Shown here one piece after another: positions 24,158 through 31,255 of a DNA stretch of 32,704 nucleotides (its first letter is position 1; the number at the start of each line of letters is the position of its first letter). Source of the DNA: Streptomyces roseochromogenus subsp. oscitans DS 12.976 (GTDB lineage Bacteria > Actinomycetota > Actinomycetes > Streptomycetales > Streptomycetaceae); contig NZ_CM002285.1 in assembly GCF_000497445.1 (NCBI RefSeq), positions 5,816,829 through 5,849,532 of the forward strand. The letters are read 5' to 3'. The notes beneath the pieces were generated by a model. That model searched no databases, had not been told where the DNA came from, and worked only from the letters and a program-made list of their open reading frames with translations. The position numbers and the translations under genes were made by a program.

Positions 24158-25378
24158 TCAGCTGAGGCGCTCGATGACCATCGCCATGCCCTGGCCGCCG
24201 CCGACGCACATCGTCTCCAGGCCGAACTGCTTGTCGTGCCACTGCAGGGAGTTGATGAGCGTGCCGGTGATCCGGGCGCCGGTCATGCCGAAGGGGTGGC
24301 CGACGGCGATGGCACCGCCGTTGACGTTCAGCTTGTCGATGTCGATGCCGAGGTCACGGTAGGAGGGGATCACCTGGGCGGCGAAGGCCTCGTTGATCTC
24401 GACCAGGTCGATGTCGTCGATGGTCAGGCCGGCGCGGCGCAGGGCCTGCTGCGATGCCTCGACCGGGCCGAGGCCCATGATCTCGGGGGAGAGGCCGGAG
24501 ACGCCGGTCGACACGATGCGGGCGAGCGGGGTGAGGCCCAGCTCGCGGGCCTTCGTGTCGGACATGATGACGACAGCCGCGGCGCCGTCGTTGAGCGGGC
24601 AGCAGTTGCCGGCCGTGACCAGGCCGTCGGGGCGGAAGACCGGCTTCAGGCCCGCGACGCCCTCCAGGGTGACGCCGGGGCGGGGGCCGTCGTCCTTGCT
24701 GACGACCGTGCCGTCCGGGAGGGTCACCGGGGTGATCTCACGCTCCCAGAAGCCGTTCTTGATGGCCTGCTCGGCCAGGTTCTGCGAGCGGACGCCGAAT
24801 TCGTCCATGTCCTGGCGGGTGATGCCCTTGGCGCGGGCCAGGTTCTCGGCGGTCTGGCCCATCGCGATGTACGGGTCGGGCAGCAGGCCGTCCTCGCGCG
24901 GGTCGTGCCAGGTCGTGCCCTCCTGCTGGGCGACCGCCTCGGTACGGGCCTCGGCCTCGGCGAAGAGGGGGTTGTGCGTGTCCGGGAGGCCGTCGGAGCT
25001 GCCCTTGATGAAACGGGAGACCGTCTCGACACCGGCCGAGATGAAGACGTCGCCCTCGCCGGCCTTGATGGCGTGCAGGGCCATGCGGGAGGTCTGCAGG
25101 GACGAGGAGCAGTAGCGGGTGATCGTGCAGCCCGGCAGGTGGTCCATGCCCATCTGTACGGCGACGATCCGGCCGAGGTTGTGGCCCTGCTCGCCGCCGG
25201 GGAGGCCGCAGCCGAGCATCAGGTCGTCGATGTCCCGGGGGTCCAGCTCGGGGATCTTCGCGAGCGCGGCCTGGATGATCGTGGCGGTCAGGTCGTCGGG
25301 GCGGAGATCCTTGAGGGAGCCCTTGACGGCGCGGCCGATGGGGGAGCGGGCGGTCGAGACGATGACGGCTTCGGGCAT
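24158..25378 (-). CDS. Acetyl-CoA C-acyltransferase (thiolase)
   Basis: The 406-residue product is a thiolase, which cleaves 3-ketoacyl-CoA in beta-oxidation or forms acetoacetyl-CoA in reverse. The nucleophile is Cys90 in [10 protein letters not shown]. The acid/base residues lie in [17 protein letters not shown] (His) and [10 protein letters not shown] (Cys near the C-terminus). VNEAF is replaced by the usual [10 protein letters not shown]. The ATG at 25378 has GGAG five bases upstream. A GTG one codon earlier is poorly placed. The gene is followed upstream by the SGNH hydrolase gene and cbs, the same neighbourhood as fadA3 in mycobacteria, so it is probably a FadA-type degradative enzyme. 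A TetR-type palindrome upstream fits control by fatty acid signals. Confidence 0.95.
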   Translation of the reverse strand: MPEAVIVSTARSPIGRAVKGSLKDLRPDDLTATIIQAALAKIPELDPRDIDDLMLGCGLPGGEQGHNLGRIVAVQMGMDHLPGCTITRYCSSSLQTSRMALHAIKAGEGDVFISAGVETVSRFIKGSSDGLPDTHNPLFAEAEARTEAVAQQEGTTWHDPREDGLLPDPYIAMGQTAENLARAKGITRQDMDEFGVRSQNLAEQAIKNGFWEREITPVTLPDGTVVSKDDGPRPGVTLEGVAGLKPVFRPDGLVTAGNCCPLNDGAAAVVIMSDTKARELGLTPLARIVSTGVSGLSPEIMGLGPVEASQQALRRAGLTIDDIDLVEINEAFAAQVIPSYRDLGIDIDKLNVNGGAIAVGHPFGMTGARITGTLINSLQWHDKQFGLETMCVGGGQGMAMVIERLS

Positions 25379-25536
25379 CACGGCTCCGATCAGAAGGGGC
25401 GGCGCGCAGCGCCTCGTTGAGGGGCGGCGGTCGGGTGACGGGTGGGCGGTGTTTTTCTCGGGCAGGGCCGCTTGGGAAGTTACCCGCCCGTATGGTCCAG
25501 GTCACGGGTGCGGTGGTGTGACACTGGCCGCAATTT

Positions 25537-25554
25537 ACTAAGCGCTTGCTTGGT
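25537..25554 (-). promoter_or_regulatory. TetR-type operator candidate upstream of the thiolase gene
   Basis: ACTAAGC-GCTT-GCTTGGT is an 18-bp inverted repeat with seven-base arms and one mismatch. Similar AAGC-N4-GCTT operators lie before acyl-CoA metabolism genes under TetR-family repressors in actinobacteria. It is about 160 bases before the thiolase start. Confidence 0.5.
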
Positions 25555-25573
25555 GCCGGCCGGGGTGCGCAGG

Positions 25574-26638
25574 TCAGACCGACGGAGTCGCGGGCTCGGC
25601 CTCCGGTACCCGGCGCCGCCGCCTCCGCTTGAGCAGCGCCCACGGTCCCCGCGGCCCCGTCGGCATCGCCGCGGTGACCTCCGTGCCGGCCTCCGAGGCC
25701 GCCTCGGCCGCGGCGCGAGCAACGGGCAGGAAGCCCTCGCGGCGGGAGACGTCGGGGCGCTCCTCCTCCGCCGGCCACAGGCCCAGTGCCGCGCACACCG
25801 TCGGCAGTACGGCCATCGCCGCCGTCGCGTAGCCCTCCGCCGAGGGGTGGTAGTTGTCGGGCCCGAACAGTTCCCGCGGGTTCGCCGCGAACTCGGGGCC
25901 CAGCAGGTCGCCCAGCGACACCGTGCGCCCGCCCTGTTCCACGACCCCGATCGTCTGGGCGGCCGCCAGCTGCCGGGAGGCCCGCCGGGCCAGCCAGCGC
26001 AGCGGCTGCTGCACCGGCTCGATCGTGCCGAGGTCGGGACAGGTGCCGACCACCACCTCCGCACCGGCCGTGCGCAGCCGCCGTACCGCCGCCGACAGAT
26101 GACGTACCGAACGGGTCGGCGGCATCCGGTGGGTCACGTCGTTCGCGCCGATCATGATCACGCAGATGTCGGGGACGTGCGAGGACCCGGAAAGGATCTG
26201 GGCCACCTGGTGGTCCAGGGCGTCGGACTGGGCCCCGGGCTGGGCGACGTTCCGTAGCTCCACGGGGCGTTCCGCCACCGCCGCCAGCCCCGAGGCCAGC
26301 AGCGCGCCCGGAGTCTGCCCCGCCCGGTGCACGCCCTGCCCGGCCGCCGTCGAATCGCCGAGCAGGGCCAGGCGGAGAGGCGGTTCCTCGGGGACGCCGT
26401 ACGCTCCACCGCTCCCCCCACTCCCGGCTTTTCCCGAGTGAGGGGACCCCCATCCGTACAACCCGTCGGCCACCGGGACGCGGCCGCCGCTGCCGTTGCC
26501 CACGTGGCGGCGGGCCAGCCGTACCTCCGCCAGCAGCACGCCGACCGCGGCCGCCCCGATCAGCCCGACCCCGCCACCGCCGTACGCCGCTCCGGCCGCG
26601 ATACGCCGGGCCACTCTCGCCCTCGACATGCTCGTCAT
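25574..26638 (-). CDS. Membrane-anchored SGNH/GDSL hydrolase (Rv1075c-like)
   Basis: The 354-residue product starts at the ATG at 26638, with GAGGAGG about 12 bases upstream. A basic start and one hydrophobic helix (about 20-37) act as anchor or uncleaved signal. The SGNH core begins at LALLGDSTAAGQG with the nucleophile Ser96, then block III GANDVT, and the DNYHPSAEG block with catalytic Asp and His near residue 290. Such enzymes are esterases or deacylases acting at the cell surface. The linker before the core (residues 63-76) is encoded by a streptomycete palindromic repeat. The C-terminus is a basic RRRRRR tail. Neighbours thiolase and cbs match the mycobacterial gene order around Rv1075c. 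The substrate is unknown. Confidence 0.9.
   Translation of the reverse strand: MTSMSRARVARRIAAGAAYGGGGVGLIGAAAVGVLLAEVRLARRHVGNGSGGRVPVADGLYGWGSPHSGKAGSGGSGGAYGVPEEPPLRLALLGDSTAAGQGVHRAGQTPGALLASGLAAVAERPVELRNVAQPGAQSDALDHQVAQILSGSSHVPDICVIMIGANDVTHRMPPTRSVRHLSAAVRRLRTAGAEVVVGTCPDLGTIEPVQQPLRWLARRASRQLAAAQTIGVVEQGGRTVSLGDLLGPEFAANPRELFGPDNYHPSAEGYATAAMAVLPTVCAALGLWPAEEERPDVSRREGFLPVARAAAEAASEAGTEVTAAMPTGPRGPWALLKRRRRRRVPEAEPATPSV
26411..26452 (-). repeat. Palindromic REP-like element inside the SGNH hydrolase gene
   Basis: Read on the minus strand, TGGGGGTCCCC, then a stem-loop (CTCGGGAAAAGCCGGGAG), then TGGGGGGAGC. It follows the same plan as the element at 28328: TGGRGGTMCC, hairpin, TGGRGGRGGC. 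It encodes the Gly/Ser-rich residues 63-76. Confidence 0.6.
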
Positions 26639-26745
26639 GCGTCGCCGCCACCTCCTCGTAGCCGTACATCCACTCCTTGCCCCGTACAGCCCGTACGCCA
26701 ATCTCAACGAGGAGTGAACGGCCGTCTGAGCCGCGCAGCTGGCCT

Positions 26746-26751
26746 TAGGCT
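26746..26751 (+). promoter_or_regulatory. Candidate -10 box of cbs
   Basis: TAGGCT lies 46 bases before the GTG of cbs, and the -35 region is weak. The same hexamer occurs 72 bases before eno and upstream of bldA. Confidence 0.35.
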
Positions 26752-26797
26752 GGCGACACCACTACGACCACATCTTTTGCAGCAACCGGAGACAACG

Positions 26798-28186
26798 GTG
26801 CAATTCCACGACTCGATGATCAGCCTTGTCGGCAACACCCCGCTGGTGAGGCTCAACAACGTGACCAAGGGCATCCAGGCGACGGTCCTGGCCAAGGTGG
26901 AGTACTTCAACCCGGGCGGTTCCGTGAAGGACCGCATCGCCCTGCGCATGATCGAGGCCGCCGAGCAGAGCGGGGAGCTGAAGCCTGGCGGCACGATCGT
27001 GGAGCCGACCAGTGGCAACACCGGTGTGGGGCTGGCGATCGTCGCCCAGCAGAAGGGCTACAAGTGCATCTTCGTCTGCCCTGACAAGGTCTCCACCGAC
27101 AAGATCAACGTGCTGCGCGCGTACGGCGCCGAAGTGGTGGTCTGCCCGACCGCCGTGGACCCCGAGCACCCGGACTCGTACTACAACGTCTCCGACCGGC
27201 TCGTCCGCGAGACCCCGGGCGCGTGGAAGCCCGACCAGTACTCCAACCCCAACAACCCGCTCTCGCACTATCACTCCACCGGCCCCGAGCTGTGGGAGCA
27301 GACCGAGGGGAAGATCACCCACTTCGTGGCGGGCGTGGGCACGGGCGGGACCATCTCCGGCACCGGCCGCTATCTGAAGGACGCCAGCGACGGCAAGGTC
27401 CAGGTCATCGGCGCCGACCCGGAGGGGTCCGTCTACTCCGGCGGCTCCGGGCGGCCGTATCTGATCGAGGGCGTCGGCGAGGACTTCTGGCCGACCGCCT
27501 ACGACCGCACCGTCGCCGACGAGATCGTCGCCGTGTCCGACAAGGACGCCTTCCAGATGACCCGCCGCCTCGCCAAGGAGGAGGGCCTGCTCGTCGGCGG
27601 CTCCTGCGGTATGGCCGTCGTGGCGGCGCTCCGGGTCGCCGAGCGGCTGGGCCCCGATGACGTGGTGGTCGTGCTGCTGCCGGACAGCGGCCGCGGGTAC
27701 CTTTCGAAGATCTTCAACGATGAGTGGATGGCCGACTACGGCTTCCTGGAGGACGAGGGCCCGAGCGCCCGCGTCGCCGACGTCCTGAACTTCAAGGCGG
27801 GCGCGACCATCCCGTCCCTGGTGCACATGCACCCCGAGGAGACCGTGGGCCAGGCCATCGAGGTGCTGCGCGAGTACGGCGTCTCGCAGATGCCGGTCGT
27901 CAAGCCGGGCGCCGGCCACCCGGACGTGATGGCCGCCGAGGTCGTCGGGTCCGTGGTGGAACGGGAGCTGCTGGACGCCCTGTTCAGCAAGCGCGCGTCC
28001 CTCGACGATCCGCTGGAGAAGCACATGTGCGCCCCGCTGCCCCAGGTCGGCTCCGGCGAGCCGGTGGGCGACCTGATGTCCGTGCTCGGCTCGGCCGACG
28101 CGGCGATCGTCCTGGTCGAGGGCAAGCCGACCGGCGTGGTCAGCCGGCAGGACCTGCTGGCCTTCCTGGCCAAGGGCGGGAAGTAG
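26798..28186 (+). CDS. cbs: Cystathionine beta-synthase
   Basis: The 462-residue product condenses homocysteine and serine to cystathionine, the first step of reverse transsulfuration. The PLP-binding Lys44 is in GGSVKDRIALRM. TSGNTGVGLA is the substrate loop, and GTGGTISG binds the PLP phosphate. The C-terminal third (about 340-460) holds a tandem CBS pair (HPEETVGQAIEVLREYGVSQ and a second ending GVVSRQDLLAFL), which binds adenosyl ligands in relatives. There is no heme-binding N-terminal extension as in the human enzyme. GTG 26798 was chosen because GGAG lies six bases upstream. A stand-alone cysteine synthase would lack the CBS pair, so CBS is the better call. The same gene pair (SGNH, cbs) is found in mycobacteria. 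Confidence 0.95.
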   Translation: MQFHDSMISLVGNTPLVRLNNVTKGIQATVLAKVEYFNPGGSVKDRIALRMIEAAEQSGELKPGGTIVEPTSGNTGVGLAIVAQQKGYKCIFVCPDKVSTDKINVLRAYGAEVVVCPTAVDPEHPDSYYNVSDRLVRETPGAWKPDQYSNPNNPLSHYHSTGPELWEQTEGKITHFVAGVGTGGTISGTGRYLKDASDGKVQVIGADPEGSVYSGGSGRPYLIEGVGEDFWPTAYDRTVADEIVAVSDKDAFQMTRRLAKEEGLLVGGSCGMAVVAALRVAERLGPDDVVVVLLPDSGRGYLSKIFNDEWMADYGFLEDEGPSARVADVLNFKAGATIPSLVHMHPEETVGQAIEVLREYGVSQMPVVKPGAGHPDVMAAEVVGSVVERELLDALFSKRASLDDPLEKHMCAPLPQVGSGEPVGDLMSVLGSADAAIVLVEGKPTGVVSRQDLLAFLAKGGK

Positions 28187-28327
28187 CGGCGAACCTCCGG
28201 TGAACTGGGGGTTTACGGCAGCCACTTGAGGTGAGGCGGGGTTCGCGGAAGCGGTACGAGCGTGTCACGTGCGCGCAGCACCCGCTTAACACGGGTCCGG
28301 CACAGTAGTGGGTGTCGGCAGGGGTGA

Positions 28328-28363
28328 TGGAGGTACCTCCCAGGCGTTGAGCCCTGGAGGAGG
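28328..28363 (+). repeat. Palindromic REP-like element downstream of cbs
   Basis: TGGAGGTACCTCC is followed by CAGG, a short loop, CCTGG, and AGGAGGC. It shares its plan with the element inside the SGNH gene (26411-26452). Confidence 0.6.
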
Positions 28364-28476
28364 CTCCCCGCCCAGGCCGGCGCCGAGCGGCGTCAAGGAC
28401 CTCCGGAGCGGCTCCCGGACCTCCATGGACGCCATGGACGCGCAAGCCCGGCCCTGACCCGGCCCGCGTCCCTCGC

Positions 28477-28537
28477 GGGGACCGCCGTCGTCCCGCCCCC
28501 CGGCAACGGGGGTGCGGCGGTCCCCGCGCAAGTATTT
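28477..28537 (+). terminator. Terminator-like hairpin 290 bases after cbs
   Basis: GGGGACCGCC (28477-28486) pairs perfectly with GGCGGTCCCC (28516-28525), with an inner CCCCCGG...GGGGG stem, and is followed by GCGCAAGTATTTT. Confidence 0.65.
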
Positions 28538-28617
28538 TCCGCGGCGCTCAGCGGACGGTTCCGGATGCATCGGCAGTACGGAGCTGTCCGGGCGGCTGGA
28601 CGCGGCAGGCGTGAGGC

Positions 28618-29043
28618 TCAGCCGTCCTCGCGGGAGCGGCCGCGGCGGCCGGCGAGCAGCTCCGGGTTGAGCCGTGCCGCCTGGGCGAAGTTGACGCCGA
28701 CGATGCCGACCCAGGTGGCGATCGTCCCGGCCGTCCCCGCGATGCCGCCGCCGACGGCGGTCAGCGGTATCGCCAGGACCAGCGAGATGATGGCGAACCC
28801 GAACCGCTCCGGCCAGGTGTCGGCGTCCTTCGGGCGCCGGGTGCCGCGCGCACTCGCCATCTGCTGCTCGGCCAGATGTCGCCGCACCCGGCGGTCCACC
28901 GTGTCGTCGATCCGCTGCTCGACCTTCTCCAGGAAGGAGTCGACCAGCGCCGGCTCGTATTCCTCGCCCAGTTCCCTGCGGGTCTGGAGGGTGGCGTCGA
29001 GTTCTTTTCTCAGGTCGGTGTCCCGCGAGTCCAGTGCGCTCAT
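28618..29043 (-). CDS. Small predicted membrane protein of unknown function
   Basis: The 141-residue product starts at ATG 29043. No ribosome site is seen, but TAATGT lies seven bases before the ATG (minus strand), so a leaderless mRNA is likely. The first 70 residues are soluble, charged and helical (DLRKELDATLQTRRELGEEY, ALVDSFLEKVEQRIDDTVDRR). Then come two hydrophobic helices (about 85-125, ISLVLAIPLTAVGGGIAG and TIATWVGIVGVNFAQA) and a basic tail. This looks like the family of streptomycete integral membrane proteins with an N-terminal coiled region, role unknown. It is preceded by the decayed ABC operon. Confidence 0.8.
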   Translation of the reverse strand: MSALDSRDTDLRKELDATLQTRRELGEEYEPALVDSFLEKVEQRIDDTVDRRVRRHLAEQQMASARGTRRPKDADTWPERFGFAIISLVLAIPLTAVGGGIAGTAGTIATWVGIVGVNFAQAARLNPELLAGRRGRSREDG

Positions 29044-29093
29044 GAGAGCCACATTAGGGAGCGCTCACGCCCTCCGCACTGGGGACAACCCCC

Positions 29094-29299
29094 CTACTTC
29101 ACCAGTCCGTGCTGCTCGGCATAGGTGTCGGCCACGTGGTGCCCGAGGTCGGTTCGATCATCCGCAGGGTGGTGGTCTTGCCACAACCGGAGGATCCGAC
29201 CAGGACGGTGATGCCGCCCTCCGGCATCTCCAGGTGGAGATCGTGGACTGCTGTGGTGCCGTTGGGGAAGCGCCTGTGGACCGCATCGAACTGGATCAT
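29094..29299 (-). pseudogene. Remnant of an osmoprotectant (glycine betaine/choline) ABC operon: ATPase start fused to binding-protein end
   Basis: The frame from ATG 29299 (AAGGGACA upstream) encodes the first 50 residues of an OpuC/ProV-type ATPase: MIQFDAVHRRFPNGTTAV, Walker A with SSGCGKTTTLRM, then IEPTSG, where intact proteins have four extra residues (INRM or VNRL) between RM and IEPTSG. After SGT the sequence shifts frame into HHVADTYAEQHGLVK and a TAG at 29094-29096, which resembles the C-terminus of the solute-binding protein of such operons. So one large deletion appears to have removed the rest of the ATPase, the permeases and most of the binding protein. In the ATPase frame a 66-residue product could still be made (stop at 29099), but it lacks everything after Walker A. 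Confidence 0.82.
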
Positions 29300-29440
29300 G
29301 AGATGTCCCTTGCCCGGCTGTATAACGTCATGCAGAGTTCTTGGTGTGTGAATAGATTGTCAACGGTTCGGTGTTAATCCGCTGTAACGGATGTCCGAGA
29401 GGCAAGATCCAATGTCCGGATTGAGGGGAGCTTGGGTGTG
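29300..29440. promoter_or_regulatory. AT-richer divergent control region upstream of the lyase-like gene
   Basis: This gap holds the original promoter of the lost ABC operon (minus strand) and that of the lyase gene (plus strand). TTGTCAACGG, TGTATAACG and TTAATCC motifs are visible but give no convincing -35/-10 pair with normal spacing. It is a likely target of the downstream RpiR regulator. Confidence 0.35.
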
Positions 29441-31255
29441 ATGTCGTCTCGCATCGTGGACGTGCGGCAGCCCATTCCCAGCACGCAGGCCGCGACCGTG
29501 GTCCTGAACGGCTCCGGACTCGGCGTCGAGGACGTCGTCCGTCTCGCCGACGGCACCGCGCATCCGGTCCCCGAGGCCGATGCGATGCGGCGCGTGGAGC
29601 ACTCCTGGAACGCCGCCCGGCAGATCGCGGCCACCGGACGCGTCTACGGCCGCTCCACCGGCGTCGGCGCCAACCGGAACGAGGACGTGCCCACCGAGGC
29701 CGCCGCCGGCCATGGCCTGCGCCTGCTGCGCAGCCACGCCGGCGCCATCGGCGACGAGCTCCCCGCCCGCCAGGTCCGCGCGATGCTCGCCGTCCGCGCC
29801 AACCAGTTGCTGGCCGGCGGCGCCGGCCTCAGGCCCGGTGTGGTCACGGCCCTGTGCGAGGCGCTGGAGACCGGCGCGTATCCGGTGGTCAACGAGTTCG
29901 GCTCCGTCGGCACCGGCGACATAGCGGCCCTGGCCCAGGTCGGGCTCGCGCTCGCCGGCGAACACCCCTGGCGCGGCACCGGCACCCCCACGCCGCAGCC
30001 CCACGGCGACGCCGGTGCCTCCGAACCCGGGCGTCTCGGCGACGTCGGTGCGTCCGGGCGGCAGTCCTTCGGTGGCGCCGGCGCCTGCGGGCCGCAGTCC
30101 TTGGGTAGCGCTGGCGTATCCGAACCCGGGCTTCTCGGCGACGCTGGCGCATTCGGCCCGCAGTCCCTTGGCGACGCCGGTGCCTGCGGGCCGCAGTCCC
30201 TTGGCGACGCCGGTGCCTGCGGGCCGCAGCTCCTCGGTAGCGCTGGCGCCTCCGGACCCGAGCTCCTCGGTGACGTCCGCGCCCCCAAGCCCCAGCCGCT
30301 CGACAACAACGACGCCCTCGCCCTGATCAGCAGCAACGCCCTCACCCTCGGCCAGTCCGCGCTCGCCCTGTACGAACTGCGCGGGCTCATCGGCGCCACC
30401 CAGGTCGTCGCTGCGCTGTCCCTGCTCGCCGTCGACGGCTCCCACGAGGCGTACGCCGCCCCCGTGCACGCCGCCCGTCCGCACCGGGGCAGCGCCGAGG
30501 TGGCCCGGCGGATGCGGGAGCTGATCGGCGCCGCCGACCGGCCCACCCCACCGCTCGGCCGGATCCAGGACCCGTACGGCTTCCGCTGCCTGCCCCAGAT
30601 CCACGGCCCCGCGCACGACGCCGCCGACACCCTGGAGCAGGTGCTGACCGTGGAGATCAACGCGGCCGCCGAGAACCCGCTCATCGCCCCCGAAGACCTC
30701 GCCGCCTACCACCACGGCGGCTTCTACCAGGCCCAACTGGCCCTCGCCCTCGACCACTTCAGGCTCGCGCTCACCCAGGTGGCCCGGCTGTCGACGTCCC
30801 GCCTGTCCACGCTCAACGAACCCGCCTACACCCGGCTGCGCCCCTTCCTCGCCGACCATGAGCCGGCCTCCTCCGGCGTGATGATCCTGGAGTACGCGGC
30901 CGGAGCGGCCCTCGGTGAGCTGCGGGCCTTCTCCGCGCCCGCCTCGCTCGGCCACGCTGTACTCTCCCGGGGCGTCGAGGAACAGGCGAGCTTCGCCTCG
31001 CTGGCCGCGCGGCAGACCCTGCGCGCGTGCGGTGCGTATCGTCTGGTGGTCGGCTGCGAACTCGTCGCCGCCGTTCGCGCGCTGCGCCAGCGTGACCTGC
31101 GGCCCGACCCGGGGCTGCCGGCCGGAGAGGCGTTCGCGCTCGCCGAGTCGGTCCTCGACGCCGACCCGGCCGACCGGCCGCTCACGGACGACGTGACGCA
31201 GGCGGCCGCACTGCTCGACCGGTTCACGGACATCTGGAGGGGGAGCGCGTCATGA
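29441..31255 (+). CDS. Ammonia-lyase-fold (HAL/PAL family) protein with altered MIO motif and a 99-residue repeat insert
   Basis: The 604-residue product has the HAL/PAL fold: YGRSTGVGANRNEDVP holds the catalytic Tyr region, DNNDALALISSNALTLGQSAL, FRCLPQIHGPAHD and VEINAAAENPLI match the helical core, and late QEQASFASLA fits HAL/PAL. The MIO region reads EFGSVGTGDIAALA (Thr158-Gly159), whereas active lyases have GSVGASGDLAPLA. The Ser that forms the MIO group is missing and one residue is gone, so normal ammonia-lyase chemistry is doubtful. Nine 11-residue repeats (189-287) are inserted; without them the length (505) is normal for HAL. The start may be GTG 29438 or ATG 29441, with GGGGAG upstream. 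It is coupled (ATGA) to the RpiR-type gene. Confidence 0.85.
   Translation: MSSRIVDVRQPIPSTQAATVVLNGSGLGVEDVVRLADGTAHPVPEADAMRRVEHSWNAARQIAATGRVYGRSTGVGANRNEDVPTEAAAGHGLRLLRSHAGAIGDELPARQVRAMLAVRANQLLAGGAGLRPGVVTALCEALETGAYPVVNEFGSVGTGDIAALAQVGLALAGEHPWRGTGTPTPQPHGDAGASEPGRLGDVGASGRQSFGGAGACGPQSLGSAGVSEPGLLGDAGAFGPQSLGDAGACGPQSLGDAGACGPQLLGSAGASGPELLGDVRAPKPQPLDNNDALALISSNALTLGQSALALYELRGLIGATQVVAALSLLAVDGSHEAYAAPVHAARPHRGSAEVARRMRELIGAADRPTPPLGRIQDPYGFRCLPQIHGPAHDAADTLEQVLTVEINAAAENPLIAPEDLAAYHHGGFYQAQLALALDHFRLALTQVARLSTSRLSTLNEPAYTRLRPFLADHEPASSGVMILEYAAGAALGELRAFSAPASLGHAVLSRGVEEQASFASLAARQTLRACGAYRLVVGCELVAAVRALRQRDLRPDPGLPAGEAFALAESVLDADPADRPLTDDVTQAAALLDRFTDIWRGSAS
30005..30301 (+). 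repeat. In-frame minisatellite: nine 33-bp units in the lyase-like gene
   Basis: Units start exactly every 33 bases (30005, 30038, 30071, 30104, 30137, 30170, 30203, 30236, 30269) and encode variants of GDAGACGPQSL. Units six and seven are identical over their first 27 bases, which points to recent duplication. The repeat replaces a short loop of the HAL fold. Confidence 0.93.

Larger units (their letters stand above)
28187..28617. other. 431-base non-coding stretch after cbs
   Basis: I see no supported gene. It contains a palindromic repeat at 28328-28363 and a terminator-like hairpin at 28477-28537. The segment between could be a 3' UTR of cbs, a decayed region, or a small RNA ending at the hairpin. 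Confidence 0.5.

Noticed and set aside
26411..28363. CRISPR array or insertion sequence
   Set aside because: Only two short palindromic elements about 1.9 kb apart with no spacers, no terminal repeats around a transposase, and no transposase gene in the window.
28286..28570. Possible 94-residue minus-strand gene after cbs
   Set aside because: No ribosome site, no domain, and it overlaps a palindromic repeat and a terminator hairpin.
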